This document shows positions 34,941-45,699 of a stretch of 64,000 nucleotides of DNA, one piece after another. A program made the position numbers and the translations under genes. Each line of letters starts with the position of its first letter. Position 1 is the first letter of the stretch. Below the pieces are notes generated by a model that saw only the letters and a program-made list of their open reading frames with translations, made no database searches and was not told the origin of the DNA. The stretch comes from Durusdinium trenchii (Eukaryota; Sar; Dinophyceae; Suessiales; Symbiodiniaceae): positions 420,283-484,282 of the forward strand of contig CAXAMN010029061.1 in NCBI GenBank assembly GCA_963970005.1. Direction: 5' to 3'.

Positions 34941-35588
34941 TCAATCCATCGCCAATGCTTCAAACACTTCCGTCAAAGCACTCTCCACTTCTGGGACGAG
35001 TTGGGGCACCATGTCGCTCCAGGTGGGAAGCCAGGATTCCAACATCTTCAGCTCTTTGTGCAAATAGAACCGCTGGTAGTAGTTCAACTTTTTCGGAACT
35101 TCGAAGCCCATCACCTGGCTTTTCACTCCCATCGACTCCACCGTAATGTCATGGCCAGCGAGACCATTGAGCTGACACTGCGCAGCGATCGAGCACCACA
35201 GGAGTCCAATGCAAGCTGTATGGGGTCCAAGCCCAACATGGGTGCATAATTTTCTGCAACATTCTCGTGACATCTCCAGCTCATCCAATCTGGACTCATC
35301 AGTCAAAGTAGCAACATGGGCAGCAATTTGCCCAGCAAAAAGGAGCAGCGCTTCCATGGTGCGTGAGCGCAGCAACCAAGTTGAATCCTGTTGATGCACA
35401 AAATCTTGCGAGATCAGGACTACCATATACAGGTTTGCGGTCATTTTCAGCGGACACACCGCTTTATTCTTGGGAAGCGGGAACTCCGCTTGTTTTGTGA
35501 GCAGAACAATGACAAAAACCAAACAATACATGCGCTGGATCACATCTTCGCTCTCCGGTTCCTTTTGGTCACCGCAAACACATGACAT
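34941..35588 (-). CDS. Unknown protein, last gene of the 11.45-kb element
   Basis: The confident coding part is about 34,941-35,425 (VVLISQDFVHQQDSTW... to VESALTEVFEALAMD, stop TGA), about 160 residues with mixed helical character. Upstream, the frame runs through the hairpin at 35449-35463 and would encode AVCPL there. A GT (CGCAT|GTATTGTT, near 35,537) and an AG (GGTAG|TCCTG, near 35,427) suggest that the hairpin lies in a short intron joining this exon to an upstream segment (CGDQKEPESEDVIQ). I recognise no family. It may encode an accessory transposition protein or the end of the transposase gene's readthrough. Confidence 0.5.
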   Translation of the reverse strand: MSCVCGDQKEPESEDVIQRMYCLVFVIVLLTKQAEFPLPKNKAVCPLKMTANLYMVVLISQDFVHQQDSTWLLRSRTMEALLLFAGQIAAHVATLTDESRLDELEMSRECCRKLCTHVGLGPHTACIGLLWCSIAAQCQLNGLAGHDITVESMGVKSQVMGFEVPKKLNYYQRFYLHKELKMLESWLPTWSDMVPQLVPEVESALTEVFEALAMD

Positions 35589-38069
35589 GTCTTTGGTCTT
35601 CGGAATGCTTCCACCACGATGGGACTGCTGGAGGTGCTTGAGGTTTCACTTCCAGTATAATCTCCTCATTGTCGTCAGACAATTTCCAAATGGTTCCCCA
35701 GGTGGTGTCTCGTACCTTGTCGGGAGGAGGGTGAGTCTCAGTGAGCAAACCCATTTTATATAGATGATATACATATATATACACAAACATACATCATATA
35801 GATATAGTGACATTGAAATTGCGAGATATGTACTTTCAATACACCGCAAAATCAAAGGCATCAAGGCACGAAGTCGAGTTTCAAGCAACGCAGGTAGAAA
35901 CCAGACGCGGGATCATGGAACCACGATTTCACAACACCAGCCGTGTATTGGCAAAGGACAATGTCCGTCTTTGAGACCACGCCGCTGGTCAAGTAGCAGC
36001 CTTGAGTACCACCGAAACGAATAAGCGGGGACACCGCTGCAAGATATATGGTATACATGCGTATAGGAGCGGGTACACCGCTTTTTATTGTCTAACCTAA
36101 GGGAGATCAACATAAAGTGCAACTAAAATTTGAAGGAAAATGTCCGACGAGGGGCTTTCACTGGTTGTCAAGTTCAAGGTTACAAAGGCCAGTTTGTCGT
36201 CCAGACTAGCGTCGTGGATGGGCAGCATCAGTTGCCAAAACGGTAGTCCCTTGTCTTGCAAGAGCTTGAAATTCTTTTGAAGGAGCCGCTGAAGAACAGA
36301 AGAACTAAACCGGGCAAAGTCTTTGCAGGTGCTTCTCTGATTCTGCGCAACACCCGATTTGTATTGCTTGCGCTTGCTCTCCAAGCACTCACAACTCAAA
36401 AAGAAACCTGTTTTGAGATATTGCTCCGGTAAGTGAAATCTTATGTGATGCTTGGGCTTGATGCTGTCTGGGTATGCTTGGACGAATGCCTGTTGATGCT
36501 GGCGCTGAAGCTCATCCAAGTGTTTTGCTTCCCGTTCGGAAATCTTTTCCATACGATTGCTCAGATAACGAATAAAGGCAACACAGTTGGCAAGACGGAT
36601 GAGTGACGAGACCACCTCTGTTGGAAGTTGATTGCTTGGCTGAATTACTTCCTCCAGATAGTATGGCAACAAAGGTACAATGGCAGCTGTTTGATGCGCT
36701 TGACCCTTGTACAGACTGTCCCCAAACAAGCGCTCGTGCCACAAAGCTGGCAGGTAGCTAGGCCGGTTTTTGCCGGATTCTGCAGTGCCACGCCATCCAG
36801 CCTCCTTGGCGGTGATCGCCAACACTTCTCTGGTGATATCCGTGCCAGTGCAAATTTTCTCCATGAGCAACCCTACCTCCCACGATGCGACTCCATTGCA
36901 CAGGTAGCAATGCATAAAGTCGAAGAGGATGTGGGACGGTGGCATGTGGACCCTCGAATGTGGCTGGAACAGCAGAGAGCGTGAGTCGTATGAGATTCCT
37001 AACACCTTCTCTTCCTGAGCAAGTTCCGCTTTTGTTCGACAACGACCCAGACGGTCACACATCTGGAAAATTTCAATATCCGTACTTCTATCGAAGCCGG
37101 TCCACGCACTGATCTCTACGAAGTACGAATTATGTTCCACAAGTTGGCTGTTGGATTTCAACACATTCTTGCATAAGATGCATGGCCGTAAGCCTGCGCT
37201 GCCTTTGACTGAAAAACCAGCTCTGACAGCGTCCAAGTCACCAAGAAAGAATGCTTTCTGCCGATGACGTAACATCAAGTCAGGGTGGGCCAGAAACCAG
37301 CTGTGAATTCTGCATTGGTAATTTGTTCCACCATGTGACAAAGGAGTCTTGAAACACCATCCTGCAAAGTGTTGATGCATTGGCTTTGGACGCAGGCGAA
37401 AGGTATCCAAAGGACCTCATGCTTCAGAAGGTGCCAGGTCTCAAGATAGCCCAGGTAGAACAGGCAACTTTTGCGAGATTTGTCAGCAGATAGAACATTA
37501 CCGGCTGTACACTCATCACAGTACAACACTGGCGTCAGGTATCCAGTCCCTTGCGCTGCTTTCATCAACGCTTCCCTGTACGGCAGAGAGTCCAAACACA
37601 GCTTCTCCAAATACTTGCGTAGATTGACCATATGGATTTCCTGCTGGGTATCATCATGAGTATCAAACTTGATAGGGTCAGTCACTTGCTTCCAGGGTCC
37701 AAGCTCTTCCTCTACCACATCTGTGAAGCAACCTCTTGAAATGCGCTCGTCTTCATCGTGGAAAACATTCCACAACTCATGTACTGCTCTTTCTGAGGCA
37801 CCGGGAACTGTCAGGCCGCGCGCCAATTTTCTTCGGGTATCTTGCTGCAAAACGCGCTTTGGCATTGCACGTGTAAAGTCAGAAACATTACATCTTGAAG
37901 AATTGAGGATTTGACACATATGTTTCCTGCCCAGGTATAGGTGACTGGCTACAGTTCTGCCACAATAATTTTTACATGCTGTTTGACTGACGCTATGCCG
38001 CTGAAGAACATGTTCCAAAGTCAGACGATGTATAGATCTGGGTGGGCAGCGAGAAAGCAGCAAAGACAT
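35569..38069 (-). CDS. DDE-type (CACTA/KDZ/Plavaka-like) transposase, frameshifted
   Basis: The N-terminal frame (38069 down to about 37,400) carries a basic start, then ELWNVFHDEDERI and the first candidate catalytic Asp in LYCDECTAGNVL (D185, about 37,515-37,517). The frame changes near 37,300-37,420 and continues in 37410-36097 with FLGDLDAVRAGFSVKGSAGL, a CxxC pair (PCILCKN), the second Asp in ILFDFMHCYLCNG, and a PKHHIRFHLPEQ block followed by the acidic ECLESKRKQYKSG. This D...D...E plan matches large plant, fungal and animal cut-and-paste transposases of the CACTA-related group. C-terminal exons follow at about 36,010-35,885 (TQGCYLTSGVVSKTD) and 35,735-35,569 (TTWGTIWKLSDDNE...WWK, stop TGA), separated by spacers with hairpins at 36024 and 36068. 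No hairpin lies at the frame change, so it is more likely a disabling frameshift than an intron. Confidence 0.7.
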
Positions 38070-38395
38070 AATATGTTTAACTTAAAACTCAAATGGTGAG
38101 GATAAACAAGGGTAGCTCCAGCGGACACACCGCTTCAATAGCAGGAAGTATATCAAAACGCAAGTGTACTTTTTATGTATCCATATTTTAGATCTACAAT
38201 TATCTCTAAATATGTCACATGTACGTTGCAACAAAGCGGACACACCGCTGCAAGTGAGTTAAACAATTTCAATGTGGCACTTTTGAACTTCTGCTGGCAG
38301 ATGCGTCTAAGTAACGCACCAACATCGATCTGACTTGCAGATTAGGATGGCAGACCGGAATGTCTGACACACAGAAACTAAAGGTTGGATTCATC

Positions 38396-39916
38396 TGACG
38401 CCTGCACCCTTGCCCATGATCTTGGGCGCAGCCTTGGACTTGGGAGCCCTTTTTGGGTTTGTCACCTTTCTTGGCGAGAAGATCTTGGCTAAAGGCCCAA
38501 CGAGCATCCTTCATGGCAGCATGCGCAGCCTTGATGGTCTCCATCATCTCCGAAACCTGATCAGTTGACAGATCAATTTATTATGGATGGGACTCCCCCG
38601 CCAAAAAAGACAACACGCTTTCCAACAAGAAAGCCTCTGGCAGTTCCGCAGGGTCTGAAGAAGCACGGGTCTCATCAGTGGCACTGATCAAGGCGGTTGC
38701 GCCTCAGTCAAAAACATAAAGGATGCCAATCACAGGTCATACGGCAATATAGTGAATTCTAATTTTTGGTAGTGCAAAAAACATGTCGAGCGGACACACC
38801 GCTGTACACAGCCTAGATGCTTGTGTTCAACGTCCGGATCTTGGTGTTGGCTTCTTGCAGTCCACTGACCATTTGGTCATCAAGGACGCCCTGCCGCTTC
38901 TCAACCTTGATCAGCAAAGACGCCAAGGAATTGGAGGTGCTGTTGAAAGATGCCATGATCTTGGATGCCTTGCTGACCTCCTTCTTCCAAGAAGTCGCTC
39001 GCAAGTTCGCAGCCTTTCTGGCAGCTGCGGCTGCTTCCTTCTCAGCAGAACTTGTCTTGGGAATCTTGTTTGGGCCAGGCTTTCCACTCACAGCGACCTC
39101 ATCTTCAGAGGGAATGGACCAGACGTCATCCCCATCCTCCACAGTGACAACCTCAGGTCGCTGAGCCGTTGCTGAGGAAGGCTTGGTGCGCTTCCTGCCC
39201 TTCTGGTTCTTCAGCTTCAATTCCTTCTCCATCAACTCTTTCTCGATGGTGCCCACTATGTCTTCCACCTTGATGGAAGTCAAAGGAGCAGTCCAAACCT
39301 TGCCAAAGACCTGAGACCAAGTCGTTGTTTTTTGAATATATGAAGACACAAAACTTAAAGATCAATTGCAATTGCCATACTGAGGCGGACACACCGCTCT
39401 AGAATATAGTTATTTACAAAATCAAACTATTTACCAAAGTAGCGATCACACGGTCACACCGCTCTGAACGCTAAACAACCGGGAAGCCAGACCTCAAAGC
39501 CGAGTCACATCGTCATCTCTGCTCTCCCCACGCTCTTCGATATCTTTGACATCGTAACCCTTTTGCTTCCACACCGAAAGTGGACGATACTTCTTTTCCA
39601 CCGTGTTGTGGACCTGCTCCGTCTTAAAGGAGGCCACAGAGGTCACGATGCTCTTTCGAACCAGTGCCCACCTGCCGTTCTTGGGCGTCGCCAGCATCAA
39701 ATCACCAGTGGACTTGAAGAACTCGGCTTGCTGCTTCGGCTGCAAGTGGTTCAGCGTCTCAGGGATGCCGCCAACATGGCGATAGAGGATCTGGTAAAGG
39801 TTCCAGCAGGCCTTGCATTGCAACTGCTCGCCTTCATCCAGAGAAGTGGGCCTCCTGCATTTCAAGCGTGGGATCTTGGCTACCTCTTGCGGCTGAGTCT
39901 CAGGAAAGGTAGCCAT
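38396..39916 (-). CDS. Three-exon accessory gene of the 11.45-kb element
   Basis: The start is ATG at 39916 (MATFPETQPQEVAK). Exon 1 (to about 39,500) encodes a CKACW motif, RHVGGIPETLNHLQPKQQAE, TPKNGRWALVRK and RPLSVWKQKGYD. Exon 2 (about 39,312-38,813) is Lys/Glu-rich with an acidic patch and a coiled-coil-like end. Exon 3 (about 38,547-38,396) reads KAAHAAMKDARWAFSQDLLA and a Lys/Pro tail ending KIMGKGAGVR with a stop. Introns contain hairpins at 39384 and 39449 (intron 1) and 38789 (intron 2). I do not know the function. The basic tail and coiled coil suggest nucleic-acid or chromatin association. Similar ORFs accompany transposases in dinoflagellate elements, as far as I recall. Confidence 0.55.
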
Positions 39917-40094
39917 TGCTTTAACCGAAAGTTTGACTTTCGTGTGGAATGCGTCCCTAAGTGAGCCCCTGTGCTATGAACATCAGCTTGTTTCAAAGCA
40001 TTCAACAACATGCCAAGCCACGCGATCAGCACAGTGTTGCACGTATAAACACCTACCACAAATGTTTTTTGGTACTCCGACAGCTTGCGAGAAG

Positions 40095-40345
40095 CTAGTC
40101 ATAATCTATAAATTTACTATAGATGTTTCATAGATATTCCGTAGATAACCCATAGATACCCCATAGATACCCCATAGATACCCCGTAGGTAAACCATAGA
40201 TAAACCATGACAAGTATAGATGCCCCATAGATACCCCATAGATACCCCAATCAAATTCTATATCTTGGGATAGATACCCCGTAGATACCCCATAGATACC
40301 ACATAGATACCCCATAGATACCCCAACCATCAGCCATAGATACAA
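40095..40345. repeat. CCATAGATACCC minisatellite in the 11.45-kb element
   Basis: About 18 imperfect units of 10-12 bp lie in the spacer between two accessory genes. The - strand frame here (GYLWGIYGVSMGYL-like) is a repeat translation. Confidence 0.85.
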
Positions 40346-40527
40346 GGTCTCTCACCTAAATATTTTTTACCATAAACATAGACGTTTTTTTATGTGTATA
40401 TATATATAAGTACCAAAAGTGAGATCAGATTCTACAGCGGACATACCGCTCATGCAGTCCAAGAAAAGAAGCGGTCACACCGCTGCTGTCCACTCTTTTT
40501 CTGCTTTTCCAAGACTGATTTCACACC

Positions 40528-41616
40528 TCACCTTTTGGAGGGACGCTTCAGAACATCCGACGCCGTGCACTTCACACCTCTCTTTGGCTGCGCTTCACGA
40601 TCTGGCAAATCGGGTGGAGCAAGCAAGCCACCTTTGACCATGCGATCGTGTTGCTTCTTGTCCACTGTCTCGATGAGCGTCCTGTACTTCTCGGGAGATG
40701 CCGTGAACTCTTCGAGGCTCACCTTGCGCAGGTTGTAGTCCAACTTAATGTTCTTGAATTGCAGAGAAATGCACATGGATCCCGAGATGATGCCCTTGTC
40801 CTGGGCTTCCTTGACGACAGTGGCAACCACCTGTTCTCAAAATGTTTCTCCATCTATACTTAATATAAACATCGACGATATAGCGGAGACACCGCTTCCA
40901 AAGGAAGAGAGCACTCACAAAGATATATATATATATATACTCCATTCTACATGTGTACCTAAGAATAATTCAACAAGCCAAGCGGAGACACCGCTGGTCA
41001 AGCCTAAGACCACCAGACCAACCATTGGTCCGATTCTCGCCTCTTCAATTGTGTTCCTGCCAAACCATTTGCCGGGCACCTGAGCCACAAGCTGCCCAGT
41101 CATCGGAGAGCTCACCAAAATTTTACGGTCTTCCTGAACCCAGTCCATGTCCAAGAGCTTGAGGCCAGCTGGCTCTTCGCGTGGTCTGTTGTTGCGACGA
41201 CACCAACTCCTGCTAGTAAAAAGAGTAACCAACACAAAAGGTGTTTTCTTAATGTTTACAGATTCCAGGTTACATGTTCCAAGTTGGAACGCTGTCCATG
41301 TTGGGATATGCCGCAAATGATTGAACTTGTGAGTTGCATTGTTCCCACATCCAAGGTAGATCACCCCATCGCTTCTCACCAGGCGACCTTCTTGAACAAC
41401 AGGGACTCTGGTCCACTCCGTTGAGAACGCCCACTGCTTCCACTTCTCTAAAGTGTCCAGCGTCTCAAACTCACTCCAATGAATGCGGGACATTTCAAAA
41501 AGCGCCATGGGAGGTATGACACCACGAACCACACTTGAGGTGCAACAAACCTCACGCCATGCAATTGGATTGTATCGTGCACATGCGCACGCAGAGGTCA
41601 TACCGCTACAGACCAA
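40528..41616 (-). CDS. Two- or three-exon accessory gene of the 11.45-kb element
   Basis: Exon 1 begins at or before MALFEMSRIHWSEFETLDTL (about 41,510) and includes RSDGVIYLGCGNNATHKFNH and, after a possible small intron near 41,215-41,270, LVAQVPGKWFGRNTIEEARI to about 41,010. Exon 2 (about 40,830-40,528) reads VVKEAQDKGIISGSMCISLQ, then RTLIETVDKKQHDRMVKG and a basic end with a stop. The intron between them contains two hairpins (40881 and 40981), each 20-50 bp from an inferred splice site. No family was recognised. Confidence 0.5.
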
Positions 41617-41789
41617 CTATACGTCATTTTGATTTTCAGCGGACACACCGCTTCAGCAACCTTACCTCTATATAAGTCTATCACACAACCGCAAATACGA
41701 CTGCAGTGTTTCATTCTGGATCGGCCTGCAACTGGGTTGGAAAGTGTTAGCACTTACAGAATCAAATTATCACAACTTTTTCAAAGTTG

Positions 41790-42536
41790 TCACCAGCTGG
41801 AATGTCTTCCAGTAAAAGCACTGCATCTTACATCCCTTACTAACCAAAGGCTTCGAGCACGGCCTTCTGCGCGGCCTGAGCACACTTCGCCTTGATCTTG
41901 GCCTCGCTCATCTTTCCAGTCTTTCGCAAGCGACCTGAGCATATCGATGGAGAACCAAATGTCAGCATCGACTTTAAACATCTCACTACTATGCGTTATC
42001 TATGTTCGTCTATACACATTTTCAGGTTCTGCAATGCTATAGAGTTCTTGAGGAAGGGCGCAAACCGATTGTAAGTTTTGACGGGATACACTTTGTCGGA
42101 TGGTAGGCACGGCTATAGACACACCCCCTTGTCATCTTCAAAGCAGAAGAAGTTCCTTTCTTGGACTTGCCCTTCTTCTCCTTCAGCACATTCTCCTTCT
42201 TCACGGATTGCTTGCTAGATTTCTGACCAGGTTTCTGACCAGGCTTCAGGAATTTCTGACCAGGTTTTTCTCAGCAGCCACGGCTTTGGCTTTGGTAGTC
42301 TTGGCAGCCCAGGTCGAAGCCTTTGTGGCAGGTTTGGGAGCCGCTTTAGCTTTTGCTTTGCCTTTTGCTTTCGGCTTGGCTCCAGGCCCTTCACTCTTCA
42401 GGCCATCGAGTTGACATAAAGCCTCCTTCAATCTTGAACACGATTGGTCCAAAGGTAACGGTGTCACCACCTTCTCCTGGGCCTCGTCATTCTCAAGCAA
42501 TGGATCCTCAGGCACCATAGGCTCACGGGATCCCAT
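41790..42536 (-). CDS. Lys/Ala-rich accessory protein exons of the 11.45-kb element
   Basis: The larger exon (42,536-42,120) encodes an acidic start, LKEALCQLDGLKSEGPGAKP, an Ala/Lys-rich linker, and after a one-base frame change in an A-run a KPGQK-type tandem and Lys-rich tail. A second short exon-like piece (about 41,900-41,830, KMSEAKIKAKCAQAAQKAV) lies downstream in - strand order, with hairpins at 41638 and 41593 beyond it. The composition resembles histone-H1-like or DNA-compacting tails. The function is unknown. Confidence 0.4.
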
Positions 42537-42786
42537 TTTTTCCGGTTGATCACCAGCTTCACTTCGAACGTTCTCACGCCCATCAGCTGCCTCCTGGCGG
42601 TTTCAATCGAACAAAATTCGATCTCCGTATACTCACCCCTATACATACATATATACATATATAAAGAGGTATACAAAACCAAACACTATAAAATATATGT
42701 TCGCAAACCTGCAGTGTCACGAAGCGGACACACCGCTCTCACAAAAAGAAAGGTTCCACTTGAGCAGACATCAGAGATTGAAAGTC

Positions 42787-43068
42787 TCAATCAACAGGCG
42801 CTCCCTGTAACCATTTCCACATGTCCTGCGGCTGTTGTCGACTTGGATCATCCATGATGGCCAATGGAGGGAAAGCCTGCGCAGAAGTAGAAGGTGTGCT
42901 CGAAGAAGACACCACACTGGAACCCTGGCCCATCTTAAAAGCGAACTCCATCAGCTGCATGTGTTCGGCCATGCTACTGCTGGGCACAGTGTGCGGCGCA
43001 GCCTGCTGAAGTTGATCTTTGGGCCACCGCATTCGGGTAGCGCCAACCGCCAGGAGCAAAGTGTCCAT
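42787..43068 (-). CDS. Short Ser/Gln/Met-rich exon of the 11.45-kb element
   Basis: A 93-codon frame (WPKDQLQQAAPHTVPSSSM, then MAEHMQLMEFAFKMGQ and a Ser/Thr-rich stretch, ending near WKWLQGAPVD) lies between hairpins at 43184 and 42723. It is probably one exon of a longer gene. No family was recognised. Confidence 0.4.
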   Translation of the reverse strand: MDTLLLAVGATRMRWPKDQLQQAAPHTVPSSSMAEHMQLMEFAFKMGQGSSVVSSSSTPSTSAQAFPPLAIMDDPSRQQPQDMWKWLQGAPVD

Positions 43069-43234
43069 GGGTACACCTTACCGCCGCAATCAAAATTCAT
43101 TCGTGCAATGCGATCATATATAGTAAATATATTATCGCAATACTCATACCATGTCCTATGACATCTGTAGACCACCCCAAAAAAGCGGACATATAATCTC
43201 TGCAGGCGTGATCCTGAGGGAAAGATGTTGCTTT

Positions 43235-43743
43235 TCACAAAAGCCAGACAATGTTAACATATACATTTATATATTCGCACGTGGCAGATAAACATGAGCC
43301 ATGACACGAGGTGGTACAGGCGTGTCTCGACTGAAGGCCACCAAGTATATAGTACTCTGCCGGCAGATCTTGCACTGACGATGGCAAAGTCTCAACGTAC
43401 TCGTGGTACTTAAAATCATCATGTCGTCTGACAGTCTTATACTTCTTCCAAGTTCTTTTCAAAGCTTGCAAAGCTTCGTACTTCTGGAAAGACGTCTTTT
43501 CTCGGCCATCATTGGGACATGTGAGCTGGAGCAAGTTGAAGACAACTGCATATAGGTGCTTTCAGTTGGACAACGAAGTCCTAGCTCCCAGAGGTGACAC
43601 AACAGCTGCGCCTCAGTTTTCTCTTTTGTTTGTTTTGAGAAACTGGACCATTGCTCATCCGTTAAGTAGTGCGGCAAAGAACAGTAGTTTTGGGCCTTCC
43701 GCCTGTCAGCCATTGGAACCCTATATGCCCCTGTGAAAGCCAA
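43235..43743 (-). CDS. Accessory exon with one frameshift, 11.45-kb element
   Basis: Two overlapping frames read as one domain. The first (from 43743) has MADRRKAQNYCSLPHYLTDE and KTEAQLLCHLWELGLRCPTE. It passes near 43,530 to the second, LTCPNDGREKTSFQKYEALQ, then KRTWKKYKTVRRHDDFKYHE and QDLPAEYYILGGLQSR. No hairpin lies at the crossing point, so I infer a frameshift rather than an intron. Cys spacing suggests a possible metal site. I recall similar sequences from dinoflagellate transposons but can name no function. Confidence 0.45.
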
Positions 43744-44269
43744 AAATCTACAAATGGCAATTTGTTGTCCATACTATGTTGTTAAACATGTATTAAGCAA
43801 TGCTCTTCACAAAGGGAAAGTATCAAAACATTCGCACGTTTTCAAAGCGGTCACACCGCTACAAGCTCCAAATAACTCAGCGGACACACCGCTTTCACAG
43901 CACAACCCTTACTCCAATCCGGTCTACTTTTGGGCTCCTTCACCGTCGACGCGCGAATTCAGCTTGTCGCCGGCCGCCCCTTCTCCTCCAAATACCAAAA
44001 TGCCGAAATTGGCGCTGTCGGCTCGACTCACCAGGACGGAAGTCGTATGTTCCAGTGGCCGCATCACTTCCTGTCATTGATCAACCGACAAGAAGCCAAT
44101 GCCATCCAAGGAATGGAAATATGTCTACTACTCCAGACCAGCAGAAAACCTTCTCTGGAATAAATACTTATGCTTTTGTGGCTACCCTGTCTATTATGAT
44201 TTCTTCAGACGCTTTCTTATATTCCCAAAAGAGAACACAATGCCACCAAGGTACTATGTTTAGGAGGCA

Positions 44270-44770
44270 CTGGGGACGGCGCTCCCATCTGTTTTGCTCT
44301 AGCCGCTGATGTAGTCACAGTGGGAGGCATCTTCGGACCTTTGGCAGCTGGACATGGCTGATGCGGCCTTGTCTTGGGCCGGACTGGCCCCATCTTTGAA
44401 GTTGGCATTCTCTTTCGGAGTCGTCGGAGTCTTCGGAGTTGCTGGAAGCAATGTCGAAGTCTTCGAAGTTGGTGGAAGCAATGTCGAAGTCTTCGGAGTA
44501 GGTGGAACAACCCCCACCTCAACTGAGCTAACGCCACCATCTGTTGCTATTGGCTTCGGTCTTGGCGGAGCTATACCTTCACCAACCATCTTCGGTCTTG
44601 GTGGGATCACTCTGGCTGATGCGACTCTACCATGTGTTACCATCTTCGGCGTCGATGGAGCTAATCTGACCACGGTAGCTTCGGCAGGCCCACGCCCAAC
44701 TGCGCTACTCATTGCAGACCTGGTCCTTTTCCAAGGCGGCTCTCCTGCAGTGCAAATTGTCTCACTGCTG
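44270..44770 (-). CDS. Pro/Thr/Ser-rich accessory exon, 11.45-kb element
   Basis: The frame has Thr-Pro-Lys repeats (TPKTSTLLPPTSKTSTLLP) and PPRPKMVGEGIAPPRPKPI, then ends near ASHCDYISG. It looks like a disordered linker or nuclear tail. A hairpin at 44784 lies just upstream in - strand order, at the expected intron position. The + strand frame of the same region is Val/Gly/Phe-rich and less plausible. Confidence 0.4.
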
Positions 44771-45009
44771 ATCACCGCTGCATAGCGGACACACCGCTGC
44801 ATGCCCATATATATATCACGAATATATCACGACTAACGGACTCGCTGCTACGGTAACCATTGTGAATCTTCAAGCAAGAGAGATATACAAAAATACATCA
44901 AGAGTATGAAGCTCTTCATATAGATACAATAGACCTCCAATATCAGCTGAACAGAGAAACAACCTGACGAAACCAATCTGCACTCATGAAACAGTTGTAT
45001 TCCATAACA

Positions 45010-45159
45010 AGTGTCCTGCACCACTAGGAGGAAGCGGCAGCGTTCTCTTACGTCTCGCCGGAGGTTCTGCAGGGTTCGAAGGCGCTGTATCTTCTGGTGG
45101 TCTCTCCGCCAATTTTCCAAGGTCGACATCTGAACCAAGCGGTCTGTATTTTCTGGCAA
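45010..45159 (-). CDS. Possible first coding exon of the 11.45-kb element
   Basis: The ATG-initiated - strand frame (MPENTDRLVQMSTLENWRR, then RLRTLQNLRRDVRERCRFLL) is Arg-rich and coiled-coil-like. It is the most upstream coding-looking piece, and a hairpin lies further upstream at 45442. The downstream end of the exon is uncertain. Confidence 0.35.
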
Positions 45160-45699
45160 AACTAGTGTTTACTACTTATAGTGTGAAACCCGCTATCTCT
45201 TGATACATGCTCATTCGACGTTTTGAACTCTTGATTCTTTTGTTTCCGTTTCTCATGAAAACTCTACTCTTGCTGAGGTCTACAAATCTGTTCCATTCTT
45301 GTCGTTTCCTGCATCATGAAACCCTTACCAAGATCTGCGCTGACCTGTGCGGTCCACATGAATGTGGTCTACGCTGTCATATACACAAAACATTTTCTTC
45401 ATCACATTGTACAAAAGTTCCACAAAGGACAGCAAACCTACAGCGGACACACCGCTTTAACACCTATCAACCAACTACTCTATATATGTTATGTCCCCAT
45501 GCAACCAGCATTCAAGTGTGTTCGAAACCGAAGCCGATGAGCGGCAAGTTGAAGAACAAAACACGCATCAAGCCTCTTTTGCACTATCCAGTCTGCTATC
45601 TTTAATGTCAACTTCCCAAGCCAGACATGAAAACTATCAAAAACATATAAAAAAATAGGAAAACATAAACAAGATATAAAAAAATATCAAAAATAACTA

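Larger units (their letters stand above)
34805..45456. repeat. AGCGG-ACACA-CCGCT mini-hairpin family, about 22 copies
   Basis: Each unit is a 5-bp inverted repeat around a 5-nt loop. The exact 15-mer starts at 34805, 34824, 35449, 38120, 38235, 38789, 41638, 42723, 43879, 44784 and 45442. Copies with an intact stem and a changed loop start at 36024 (GGACA), 36068 (GTACA), 40436 (ACATA), 40470 and 43846 (TCACA), 40881 and 40981 (AGACA); 39384 has one outer-base change. Degenerate copies start at 39449, 41593 and 43184. Copies often come in pairs 19-115 bp apart. They lie in inferred introns or spacers of the transposon, never in a confident exon. I saw none outside the element. Confidence 0.85.

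Noticed and set aside
34805..45456. CRISPR-like array of short repeats
   Set aside because: The 15-nt units are irregularly spaced from 19 bp to over 1 kb, lie in a eukaryotic transposon and have no Cas genes.
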